From the NCBI GenBank assembly GCA_944474755.1, contig OX104116.1:4591547-4655546 (forward strand): 64,000 bases of DNA, read 5' to 3'. Position numbers and translations under genes: made by a program. Source of the DNA: Limnoperna fortunei (Eukaryota > Mollusca > Bivalvia > Mytilida > Modiolidae). The notes beneath the pieces are model-generated. The model had not been told where the DNA came from. It searched no databases and worked only from the letters and a program-made list of their open reading frames with translations. Every line of letters begins with the position of its first letter. The stretch's first letter is position 1. This document shows positions 1 through 10,800 of this stretch, piece by piece.

Positions 1-3000
1 TACTAGTAGTGGCTAGTCTTTCAGTGTACATGTTTGTATACTTGTACTCATAGTGGCTAGTCTATCAGTGTACAGGTAGGTATACTTGTGCTCATAGTGG
101 CTAGTCTATCAGTGTACATGTTTGTATACTTGTACTCATAGTAGCTAGTCTATCAGTGTACATGTATGTATACTTGTACTCATAGTGGCTAGTCTATCAG
201 TGTACAGGTATGTATACTTGTACTCATAGTGGCTAGTCTATCAGTGTACAGGTATGTATACTTGTACTCATAGTGGCTGGTCTATCAGTGTACAGGTATG
301 CATACTTGTACTCATAGTAGCTAGTCTATCAGTGTACAGGTATGTATACTTGTACTCATAGTGGCTAGTCTATCAATGTACAGGTATGTATACTTGTACT
401 CATAGTGGCTAGTCTATCAGCGTACAGGTATGTATACATGTACCCATAGTGGCTAGTCTATCAGTGTACAGGTATGTATACTTGTACTCATAGTGGCTAG
501 TCTATCAGCGTACAGGTATGTATACATATACCCATAGTGGCTAGTCTATCAGTGTACAGGTATGTCTACTTGTACTCATGGTGGCTAGTCTATCAGTGTA
601 CAGGTATGTATACTTGTACTCATAGTGGCTAGTTTATCAATGTACAGGTATGTATACTTGTACTCATAGTGGCTAGTCTATCAGCATACAGGTATGTATA
701 CATGTACCCATAGTGGCTAGTCTATCAATGTACAGGTATGTATACTTGTACTCATAGTGGCTAGTCTATCAGCGTACAGGTATGTATACATGTACCCATA
801 GTGGCTAGTCTATCAGTGTACAGGTATGTATACATGTACCCATAGTGGCTAGTCTATCAGTGTACAGGTATGTCTACTTGTACTCATAGTGGCTAGTCTA
901 TCAGTGTACAGGTATGTCTACTTGTACTCATAGTGGCTAGTCTATCTGTGTACATGTTTGTATACTTGTGCTCATAGTGGCTTGTCTATCAGTGTACAGG
1001 TATGTATACTTGTACTCAAAGTGGCTAGTCTATCAGTGTACATGTTTGTATACTTGTACTCATAGTGGCTAGTCTATCAGTGTACAGGTATGTATACTTG
1101 TACTCATAGTGGCTAGTCTATCAGTGTACAGGTATGTATATACTTGTACTCATAGTGGCTAGTCTATCAGTGTACAGGTATGTATACTTGTACTCATAGT
1201 GGCTAGTCTATCTGTGTACATGTTTGTATACTTGTGCTCATAGTGGCTTGTCTATCAGTGTACAGGTATGTATACTTGTACTCATAGTGGCTAGTCTATC
1301 AGTGTACAGGTATGTATATACTTGTACTCATAGTGGCTAGTCTATCAGTGTACAGGTATGTATACTTGTACTCATAGTGGCTAGTCTATCAGTGTACAGG
1401 TACATATACTTGTACTCATAGTGGCTAGTCTATCAGTGTACAGGTATGTATACTTGTACTCATAGTGGCTAGTCTATCAGTGTACAGGTATGTATACTTG
1501 TACTCATAGTAGCTTGTCTGTCAGTGTACAGGTATGTATACTTGTACTCATAGTGGCTGGTCTATCAGTGTACAGGTATGTATACTTGTACTCATAGTGG
1601 CTAGTCTATCAATGTACAGGTACGTCCACTTGTACTCATAGTGGCTAGTCTATCAGTGTACAGGTATGTATACTTGTACTCATAGTAGCTAGTCTATCAG
1701 TGTACAGGTAGGATACTTGTACTCATGGTGGCTAGTCTATCAGTGTACAGGTAGGTATACTTGTACTCATAGTGGCTAGTCCATCAGTGTACAGGTATGT
1801 ATACTTGTACTCATAGTGGCTAGTCTATCAGTGTACAGGTATGTATACTTGTACTCATAGTGGCTAGTCTTTCAGTGTACAGGTATGTATACTTGTACTA
1901 ATAGTGGCTAGTCTTTCAGTGTACATGTATGTATACTTGTACTAATAATGGCTAGTCTATCAGTGTACATGTATGTATACTTGTACTCATAGTGGCTAGT
2001 CTATCAGTGTACAGGTATGTATACTTGTACTCATAATGGCTAGTCTCTCAGTGTACAGGTATGTATACTTGTACTGGTGGCTAGTCTATCAATGTACAGG
2101 TATGTATACTTGTACTCATAGTGGCTAGTCTATCAGCGTACAGGTATGTATACATGTACCCATAGTGGCTAGTCTATCAGTGTACAGGTATGTCTACTTG
2201 TACTCATAGTGGCTAGTCTATCAGTGTACAGGTATGTATACTTGTACTCATAGTGGCTAGTCTATCTATGTACAGGTATGTATACTTGTACTCATAGTGG
2301 CTAGTCTATCAGCGTACAGGTATGTATACATGTACCCATAGTGGCTAGTCTATCAGTGTACAGGTATGTATACTTGTACTCATAGTGGCTAGTCTATCAG
2401 CGTACAGGTATGTATACATGTACCCATAGTGGCTAGTCTATCAGTGTACAGGTATGTCTACTTGTACTCATAGTGGCTAGTCTATCAGTGTACAGGTATG
2501 TATACTTGTACTCATAGTGGCTAGTCTATCAATGTACAGTATGTATACTTGTACTCATAGTGGCTAGTCTATCAGTGTACAGGTATGTATACATGTACCC
2601 ATAGTGGCTAGTCTATCAGTGTACAGGTATGTATACTTGTACTCATAGTGGCTAGTCTATCAGCGTACAGGTATGTATACATGTACCCATAGTGGCTAGT
2701 CTATCAGTGTACAGGTATGTATACATGTACCCATAGTGGCTAGTCTATCAGCGTACAGGTATGTATACATGTACCCATAGTGGCTAGTCTATCAGTGTGC
2801 AGGTATGTCTACTTGTACTCATAGTGGCTAGTCTATCAGTGTACAGGTATGTCTACTTGTACTCATAGTGGCTAGTCTATCAGTGTACAGGTATGTATAC
2901 TTGTACTCATAGTGGCTAGTCTATCAGTGTACAGGTATGTCTACTTGTACTCATAGTGGCTAGTCTATCAGTGTACAGGTATGTATACATGTACTCATAG

Positions 3001-3345
3001 TGGCTAGTCTATCAGTGTACAGGTATGTCTACTTGTACTCATAGTGGCTAGTCTATTAGTGTACATGTATGTATACTTGTACTCATAGTGGCTAGTCTAT
3101 CAGTGTACAGGTATGTATACATGTACTCATAGTGGCTAGTCTATCAGTGTACAGGTATGTCTACTTGTACTCATAGTGGCTAGTCTATCAGTGTACATGT
3201 ATGTATACTTGTACTCATAGTGGCTAATCTATCAGTGTACATGTATGTATACTTGTACTCATAGTGGCTAGTCTATCAGTGTACAGGTATGTCTACTTGT
3301 ACTCATAGTGGCTAGTCTATCAGTATACAGGTACATATATAATTG
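1..3345. repeat. 44-bp minisatellite, about 76 copies, truncated by the left window edge
   Basis: A head-to-tail array with a 44-bp unit built around GGCTAGTCTATCAGTGTACA followed by GGTATGTATACTTGTACTCATA. Copies differ by point changes (ACAGG/ACATG, CTTGTACTC/CATGTACCC, TATAC/TCTAC), and a few carry 1-3 base indels (for example near 1140, 1319, 1711 and 2074). Variant units recur in blocks: the CATGTACCC form alternates with the CTTGTACTC form around 420-850 and 2100-2790, suggesting that multi-unit blocks were duplicated. The array begins before base 1. No coding sense is evident. Confidence 0.97.
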
Positions 3346-3431
3346 TCTTAATTGTCTTTTAGTGGAAATATGTATACCTGTACTACTTGGCTAACAGTGT
3401 ACAGTTTATGTATATATGTTTCTCTAATACA

Positions 3432-3678
3432 CCTAGGTCCGATAGAACTTGTACAAACTGTTCTTCTGAGGAATTTGCAGATGAAACACATTTTTTATGT
3501 GTGTTTAAAATTCGGAACAAAGAGAAATATTTTATTTAATCTTGTTGCCAAAAAGTATTCCAGGTTTTCTAGTTTGTTGAATGAATCCAAATTGATATTT
3601 TTACTTAGTAATGAGGACACTGACATTCTACCAGCAACTGCCAGATTTATATTAGATAAAGATATTGTAAACTAAAAA
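3432..3678 (+). pseudogene. C-terminal remnant of a non-LTR retrotransposon (LINE) reverse transcriptase
   Basis: Two plus-strand frames together look like the tail of a LINE polyprotein. The first, about 3437-3535, reads a C-x2-C knuckle then ADETHFLC, the CxxC...EDExHF pattern that ends many invertebrate LINE proteins. The second, about 3540-3675, reads LIFLLSNEDTDILPATARF and then stops, similar to the last residues of the same proteins. The frame change between them shows the copy is dead. No RT or endonuclease domain is present, so it is a 5'-truncated copy. The assignment rests on remembered family motifs; the clade cannot be fixed. Confidence 0.55.
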
Positions 3679-3944
3679 TTACAATGGTGTTTCGATTTTC
3701 AATATTATATTAATATGAACATTAATAATCCAGTTAATTGTCTCATCATGTTGTCTTATGCATAATTATGTGTATCTATCAATTATGTTCTTTTCCTCTT
3801 TTGTGTACAACTCTCGTTGCTCCCAGTGCGCTCCTGATTTAGATATAAAAGATATGATATGTTATGTTATTTTATGTTATGTGTCCTAATTGTCTCTGTG
3901 TATTGGTATGCATACTGATGTGTATACCAGGGTAAGTGTACTAA
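3679..3944. other. Unique AT-rich spacer, possibly the LINE 3' tail
   Basis: No gene seen. It includes a short run of GTTAT/TTATGTTATG near 3855-3885 that could be the 3' simple-repeat tail of the LINE fragment upstream. Confidence 0.4.
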
Positions 3945-4365
3945 TTGTTTACCAGTGTACAGGTATATATACAGCTATTGTCTATCAGTGTACAGGTATA
4001 TATACAGCTATTGTCTATCAGTGTACAGGTATATATACAGCTATTGTCTATCAGTGTACAGGTATATATACATCTATTGTCTATCAGTGTACAGGTATAT
4101 ATACAGCTACTGTCTATCAGTGTACAGGTATATATACAGCTATGGTCTATCAGTGTACAGGTATATATACAGCTATTGTCTATCAGTGTACAGGTATATA
4201 TACAGCTATTGTCTATCAGTGTACAGGTATATATACAGCTATTGTCTATCAGTGTACAGGTATATATACAGCTATTGTCTACCAGTGTACAGGTATATAT
4301 ACAGCTATTGTCTATCAGTGTACGGGCATATATACAGCTATTGTCTATCAGTGTACGGGCTTGTA
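3945..4365. repeat. 33-bp minisatellite, about 13 copies
   Basis: Tandem 33-bp unit TGTCTATCAGTGTACAGGTA plus TATATACAGCTAT, very uniform, with two GTGTACGGGC variants at the 3' end. It shares the core CTATCAGTGTACAGGTAT with the 44-bp array at 1-3345, so it appears to be a sister array with a different period. Because 33 is divisible by three and the unit lacks stops, all three plus frames stay open (140-175 codons). These frames look like by-products of the period rather than genes. Confidence 0.95.
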
Positions 4366-4670
4366 TCCTGCAATCATTAAATTTGCTCTACAATAAAGGT
4401 AGACAAATAAATTGTTTTCTTTATCCGACTGTGACGAATAGAGTCTCCTGGTACCCTTGTACTCACTTCTAGCAATATTTAGTTATGCGAGCACTCTGGT
4501 TTACATATTGTGCTTGTTATGTCAGCCATCAGCAGAATATATGCCAGAAATTAGAAGTGCACCTTTACATGTTTCCAGTTTTATAAACAGTATTTTAGGG
4601 ATGCATTATAAAAACAACATTCTTACAGTGTAAGAAAATTTACTTGCATTCGCCATAGAACAGTTGGGAA
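4366..4670. other. Unique spacer, no gene seen
   Basis: Non-repetitive AT-rich sequence between two related minisatellites. No long reading frame, RNA gene or transposon end was recognised. Confidence 0.5.
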
Positions 4671-5128
4671 TAGTCTATCAGTGTACCGGTATGTATATGT
4701 GTACTAGTTGTCTATCAGAGCACAGGTAGGTATACTTGTACTAATTGTCTATCAGTGTACAGGTATATGTGTATACTTGTACTAGTTGTCTATCAGTGCA
4801 CAGTTATGTATACTTGTACTAGTTGTCTATCAGTGTACAGGTGTGAATACTTGTACTAGTTGTCCATCAGCACACAGGTATGTATACTTGTACTGATTGG
4901 CTATCAGTGTACAGGTATGTATATTTTTACTAATTGTTAATCAGTATACATGTATGTATACTTGTACTAACTGTCTATCAGTGTATAGGTATGTATGTAT
5001 GAATTGTCAATCTGTGTACAAGTATGTATGTACTAATTGTCTATCTGTGTACAGGTATGTATACTTGTAGTTATCTATCAGTGTACAGGTGTGTATACTT
5101 GTACTGATTGTCTATCAGTGTACAGGTG
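4671..5128. repeat. Degenerate minisatellite of about 38 bp, roughly 12 copies
   Basis: Diverged tandem units of about 38 bp with consensus TTGTCTATCAGTGTACAGGT then ATGTATACTTGTACTAA. Units differ from each other much more than in the 44-bp and 33-bp arrays and several have deletions, so this is an older or less homogenised array of the same core word. Confidence 0.85.
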
Positions 5129-6278
5129 AAAAGGCTCTGAAAAAAACACACTTTCCCTAGCTGTGTTGGAAATTTGGTCTGAAATTGTACACATTTCAGA
5201 CATTAGCAGATAATTTGTCAGAAAATTTCAAGCTAAGCTAGAAAAAGAGCTCGGAAGTCTGAATACTCAGCACTAGGTCGGAAAAGAGATTGGAATGTGT
5301 CCGAATACTCTGTGCAAGGTCAGAAAATAGCTTGGAATTGTCAGAATACTCTGCTATGTCAGAAATTAGATTGGAAAATTCTGGATACTCTGCACTAATT
5401 TTGAAATAAGCTCAAAATTTCAGGGAACCACAGAAATTTTTTTTACATGCATTTTAAAAAAATTTGGTTTGGAGGGTTATGGTGGAATTTTTCTCAGATG
5501 ACTTGGAATTCTTTCCGTGGGGTCTGAAATTTTGGTTCCTGGGATGTCAAATTTGGTTTCTTGCCGAGTCTGATTTTTGCCAGCTAGACGATAGTTTACC
5601 TATTCAAGCTTGATCATTTTAGGTGAGGATTGCATGTAAAATCTGAAAGAGTGCCAATGAGTATTTTGAAAAATAAGACAATTGTTAATCATGTAAATAG
5701 GATTCCAATCTTTGATTTTTTTTACATTCAAATGATAACAATACATTCTAGTGTAATAAATATTTTTAAAATTCAATAGAACATTAAAAATTTAATATTA
5801 TTTGTTTTCCCTATCACTCTTACTTGGGTCAAGTTCTTTGTTGCTTCTGCTTTACATAGAAGCCTGACATCATATTCAAATGTCCATTTTCCATTTTTGC
5901 TGATTAATGTCTTGGGCAGATGTCATAGGTAAATTGCCTAAAGAAATAAATACATGCAATTGTTTTGATTACACACTCTATGTAATTATTAATGAACTTT
6001 ATGTGCATACAAACATAAATAGACGCACCATTTTTATACAAAATAAAATGTTTAACAATTACCTTAAATATCCATTTGTTTTATTATTGTTTGTAAAGAT
6101 AAATATGTTTGAAACCAGTGTGATAATTAAAGATACATTCTTTTAATGGCTTTATAGTTAAAATTTCTGACCTCAATACATGTATTTCCTTTGTGAACTA
6201 CTGAGACATATTGGATCAAAATTTGCAGCAGTGATCAATTTTATTTTATATTTTTATAAATTAATTTCATGAAATTAA
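5129..6278. other. Gene-free AT-rich region with a decayed repeat
   Basis: About 5200-5420 contains very degenerate repetition of GTCGGAAA...TTGGAA...TGAATACTC phrases, probably an old minisatellite. The rest is AT-rich single-copy-looking DNA with no convincing reading frame. Confidence 0.5.
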
Positions 6279-6279
6279 A

Positions 6280-6525
6280 GGGGGCCTAGGAGGCGGAGTG
6301 GTTAATGTAATTCGTCTATTGATCCTGTGGTCTGTCAACACTGAGATTGCGGGTTCGATTCTCACTGCAGGCAGAGTGTACTTGACTCCAATCTTAATTG
6401 ACAAGGATTGCCAGTTTTCTTACCGCAGGTCGGGGGTTTCCTCCGGGTACTCCGGCTTTCTCCCCCAATAAAAATTGGACACCATAATTTAGCTGAAAAA
6501 TCTCTGAAAGTGGCATTATAATGAA
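6280..6525 (+). mobile_element. SINE with a tRNA-like head (copy 1)
   Basis: Begins GGGGCCTAGGAGGCGGAGTG, a diverged tRNA 5' half with an A-box-like segment, followed about 55 bases on by the B-box GGTTCGATTC. The tRNA-unrelated body contains TCCAATCTTAATTGACAAGG and CTCCGGGTACTCCGGC, then a tail AGCTGAAAAATCTCTGAAAG. Two further copies in this window (53231-53497 and, reversed, 57021-57270) share the same order. Non-coding, transcribed by RNA polymerase III when active and mobilised by a partner LINE. This copy lacks an obvious target duplication. Confidence 0.88.
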
Positions 6526-6530
6526 TCATC

Positions 6531-6600
6531 TGAGAAACCTCTGCCGTCCAACGCTTTTTTTTTTGCGTTGGATGGCAGAGGATTCTCGGACTATATAATG
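6531..6600. repeat. Fold-back hairpin with a T10 loop
   Basis: An inverted repeat directly behind the SINE: CTCTGCCGTCCAACGC and GCGTTGGATGGCAGAG flank a run of ten T, with weaker pairing further out (CTGAGAAAC/GATTCTCGG). One stem mismatch is seen in the core. It may be a solo fold-back element or a deletion derivative of a palindromic MITE. Confidence 0.8.
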
Positions 6601-7320
6601 ATTATCAGGAAAAAACTATTTAAAAATTTTGATTAATAAAACATCCCAATATTTAAAAAAATAAAACAAGCAACTGCTTTAAAAATATTAACTGGTATAT
6701 GATAAAGATTCTACTTAAAGAATAGAATACTTCACTAATAGGACATGAAAAATTAGTATTTTTTTTAAATTAAATTTTAATTTTATGGCTGATAACAAAT
6801 AACTATTTCACTTTATACATTTGTAAAACTCTGAATATCTTGATTCACCTTAATTGAAATTGCTTATAGTTTAACTGTCTTGGCCTGTTTGGTGACCAAT
6901 GTATATATTTTTAGCATAATTTTATTTTAACCAAAAAGATAGTCTATTGAAATTCTAACATATTGAATGCAAAATTTTCTAAATCTCCTGTCATTGATAC
7001 AAGTCCAACCTTCTGAGCCTTTTTCAAGCTTAAAAAGACAATGTCCTTGTTTCTAAGCTAATTCAACACAAAAAATATTAAAGTTGAATGCCAGAAAAAT
7101 TTCCAAGCCAAAATATGACAAAGTCCAAACTTCTTTACTAATCCTGTGCTGAAAAATATACAAGTCCAACTTTCCGGGCATTTTCCAAGCTAAACAATGA
7201 CTAGGTCTAAATTTCTTAGCCAATTCCTCACTTTAAAATATCAGTCCTATATTCTAAATTTACGAGCAAAAATGCAGAATTTCCAAGCACAAGTCTGAAT
7301 CTCCAGCTACGGTTTGAACT
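6601..7320. other. Gene-free AT-rich region
   Basis: About 6990-7310 repeats phrases such as CAAGTCCAA(C/A)CTTCT and TTCCAAGC in a loose, decayed tandem pattern. No coding or RNA feature was recognised. Confidence 0.45.
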
Positions 7321-7512
7321 TGTGCTACTTGTCTATCAGTGTTCAGGTATGTATACTTGTGCTCGCTGTCTTTCAGTGAAAAGGTGTGTATACACAAATT
7401 GGCTTACATTGCACAGGTATGTATATATGTACTCGATATCATCAGTGAAAAGGTGTGTATACACAAATTGGCTTACATTGCACAGGTATGTATATATGTA
7501 CTCGATATCAAT
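7321..7512. repeat. Two-copy 70-bp duplication fused to the CTATCAGTG repeat family
   Basis: One unit of the CTATCAGTGTTCAGGTATGTATACTTGTGCTC type is followed by two nearly identical copies of about 70 bp (TCAGTGAAAAGGTGTGTATA, then CACAAATTGGCTTACATTGC and ACAGGTATGTATATATGTACTCGATATC). It is a fourth, independently expanded offshoot of the upstream family, a few hundred bases before the main gene. Confidence 0.85.
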
Positions 7513-7565
7513 ACCTACAGTGTATGTTTACATTATTTTCAATAAGTTTACAGGTACATGTATGT

Positions 7566-7886
7566 AAACTTCTCATTATTTTGCTTAAAATAATGACCTG
7601 TCATCAATACTTAATCACTTAATTTTTTCTCCATATGTACAACTGTTTTGAAGCACGGACAGTCTTACTGTAGTACAGACTGTCTCTGGTTGAAGGCATT
7701 CTAAAAATCCAAAACAAAGGCCAAAATCCTATACCGTTAACAATGTATATAGATAGACTGCTTCTGGCCTGAGTAAGTTTAATCTGTGTAGAAAAAACCT
7801 TAATGTTTAAGACCATACTTTAGCCATAATCCAACACAGATAGTCTTCACATTGTTTTAATGTTTACAGGTTCTGAAAATTGAAAT
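7566..7886 (+). promoter_or_regulatory. Region upstream of the HEPN-STAND-ankyrin start codon, with a possible 5'-UTR splice acceptor
   Basis: The ATG at 7887 is preceded by TTTTAATGTTTACAG ending at 7869, a good 3' splice-site match, leaving a 17-base leader before the ATG. This suggests an untranslated first exon further upstream. No clear TATA box or upstream exon was identified. Confidence 0.35.
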
Positions 7887-10800
7887 ATGGCAGCATCACA
7901 GCAGACGGAAGAAGACAATTATATCAAACTGTTTAAACTGGTTACTGGTGTAGGTACTGATGCACTCCGAGAAAGCTTTGATCGTTGTTTTCCGCCATCA
8001 ACTCTAGTTGCAGATTTGAAGAAAAATGAATTAAAACTAAAGAAACTCAACTCTGAAAGACGTTTAACGGCACAACAAATGTCGATTTTATTTCCTGTAG
8101 CAGGTTATTATAATTTTGACCTGGTAACTAAGGTCTTATTTGCATCAGCACACCAACTCACACACTGTAGTAAGAGAAGCAGGAGGTTTGGCATGCCATA
8201 AAATTTGGTTTAACCCACCTATTCTTCTGAAAATAGGCAAAAGATCTAAGTATTTTACATCCTATCTGTTTGTATAAACATGTATCTGGTAAAGGGACCA
8301 TACAGACATCAACAAACAACTGCTGTTTCATTGTAGGCATCTGGTTCATATCGTTTAGAGAAAAAGAAGATATAAATTACATGTATTACAACAATGCTAT
8401 AAGGCACAATGTTATGACTGAGGTAGACGAAGTTAGTTCTTATTTTGATATTTGGCTGCTCCAAACTCTAGCATGGCCAGTGGATTTATAATTCTATGCA
8501 ATTTCAATATTGGTGCGGAATTAAAAAGCAGTTTCATACCGAATAATTTATTCAGATAATTTATTAAATGTATTGACTGTTTTTCAGCTGATTGTGCAAA
8601 GCCCATTTCTGGACTATTCTATTGGTGTTTGTGAGTTTCCTTGAGTACATTTCGGGGTTTCTAAATCTAATTTTTTTTATCTGAAATGACACCCGAAAAT
8701 TTAATGTGATATAGCTGAAATTATTCCGCTTGAAGGGGTCTCACATTACTAAACTTGGTGCCTTAGTGAGAGCAAAAAATGTTAACAGTTTCCCCTATCC
8801 TCAAAACTCCAAAAATTAAGAGGCCATTTATTAGTTAGATAATACATTCTCTGAGCAACGAGTCATTATATAAGTTTCTCTTATGATTGAGCTGCTTAAA
8901 ATTGCATATTTTGCGACACCACACCATAGATATTGTTATACGAAAAAGTGATATAAAAATAGACTGTTCTGATTGGTTGATCGTCCATTGTGTATCACTT
9001 TTAGAACATTCCGATTGGTTGTGTTGGGGTATCTGTGACATTGCAAAGTTTACATCGGACAAATGGTGACATCATAATGGAATCCAATGAAAATCGTTGC
9101 ACAGAAATATGTCTAACTATATGAAGGGAAAACAGTTTTCATAATTTGAGTTGAAAATCGCTTTAAATCGACTCTTTTTTGTAATTTCTATGTAACAGCA
9201 AGCTTTCACTTATTATAAAACATATATTTACAGGATCTCCTACATCACTTGACTTTGATGTGACATTAATGATATGCTTGATTAGAAACCTGACGTCTGT
9301 ATCTCCTCCTACTAATGGATTCGATAAACTACCCATGCAGTCAGAGACCAGTGTTGGAGCGGACATAGCAAGAATTAAATATTATAGGAACATGCTTGCT
9401 CATGCTGATACTAACAGAATATTTGAACGAGACTTCCAAAGCTACTGGAAGGACTTGACAGATGTAAGTACCGGTAATAGTTAATATTATACCTCACCCA
9501 TACCAGACTTCTGAATCTACTGGAAGGACATGACAGACGTAAGTACCGGTAATAGTTAATATTATACCTCACCAATACCAGACTTCTACAGCTACTGGAA
9601 GGACTTGACAGACGTAAGTACCGGTAATAGTTAATGTTATACCTCACCAATACCAGACTTCTGAAGCTACTGGAAGGACTTGACAGATGTAAGTACCAGT
9701 AATAGTTAATTTTATACCGCATCAATACCAGACTTTCACAGCTACTGCAAGGACTTGACAGACGTAAGTACCGGTAATAGTTAATGTTATACCTTACAAA
9801 TACCAGACTTCTAAACCTACTGGAAGGACTTGACAGATGTAAGTACCAGTAATAGTTAATTTTATACCGGACCAATACCAGACTTTCAATGCGTGATTAC
9901 ATATTCTTACAAATAGAGATCGATATTTACCTGTTTTGTCCGATTCTCATCAGGTAGCAATCGCTCGGGCGGTAAATATGCTTTAATTAAGATGTTTATT
10001 AAAAAATAAACGTGCAGTGTTGATAAACACTCTTCATGGTTAAAATTAAGAAATATGTATATGTCATATGTTAGATTTTCTGATTGACAATACATTCGTC
10101 ATGTTTGGAGGACATGTTTTTCAACAGACTGTTGGTATTCCAATGGGTACTAATTGTGCTCCTCTCCTTGCCGACCTGTTTTTGTACTCGTATGAGGCTG
10201 AGTTCCTAGAAGGCCTGCTGAAGAAGAAAGAAAAGACACTGGCCCAGACTTTTAATTTAACATTCCGCTATATTGATGATGTTTTGTCCCTCAACAATGC
10301 TAAATTTGGTGATTATTTACGTTCAATTTACCCTAGCAGGCTTGAAATTAAAGACACCACCAATACACTAAGCTCAGCCTCTTACTTAGACCTACTTCTA
10401 GAAATAGACTCAGGAAAACTACAAACTAGACTCTACGACAAACGTGATGACTTCAACTTTCCAATTGTCAACTTCCCGGTCATCGACAGCAACATTCCAG
10501 CAGCTCATGGTGTGTACATTTCACAACTTATACGTTATTCTAGATCCTGTGATCGGTATTCCGATTTTCTAGACCGATCCCTGTTGTTGACTGCTAAACT
10601 ACTCAAACAAGGGTTTGTTGCACCTAGGTTGATGTTATCTCTCCAGAAATTCTATGGTCGTCACCATGACTTAATTGATCGTTATGGGAAATCAGTGTCT
10701 CAAATACGATCTGACATGTTTCCGGAGTCATAGGTAGTGATTCCTATTCCTGGATTTGACTTTTCCCTAGACTAATTAGAGGCAGGCACTGCTTACTCGT

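Noticed and set aside
3890..4472. Three overlapping plus-strand frames of 140-175 codons
   Set aside because: All run through the stop-free 33-bp array, in every plus frame at once; a consequence of a period divisible by three, not genes.
8158..8491. Frames following exon 1 (minus 8158-8349, plus 8270-8491)
   Set aside because: They lie in intron 1, and the donor at 8104 gives a perfect phase match to exon 2; no motif supports a separate gene.
9411..9875. 154-codon minus-strand frame with repeated RYNINYYRYLRLSSPSS
   Set aside because: It is the antisense of the 75-bp donor repeat; the plus strand is a verified exon end and intron, and no start or splice context supports it.
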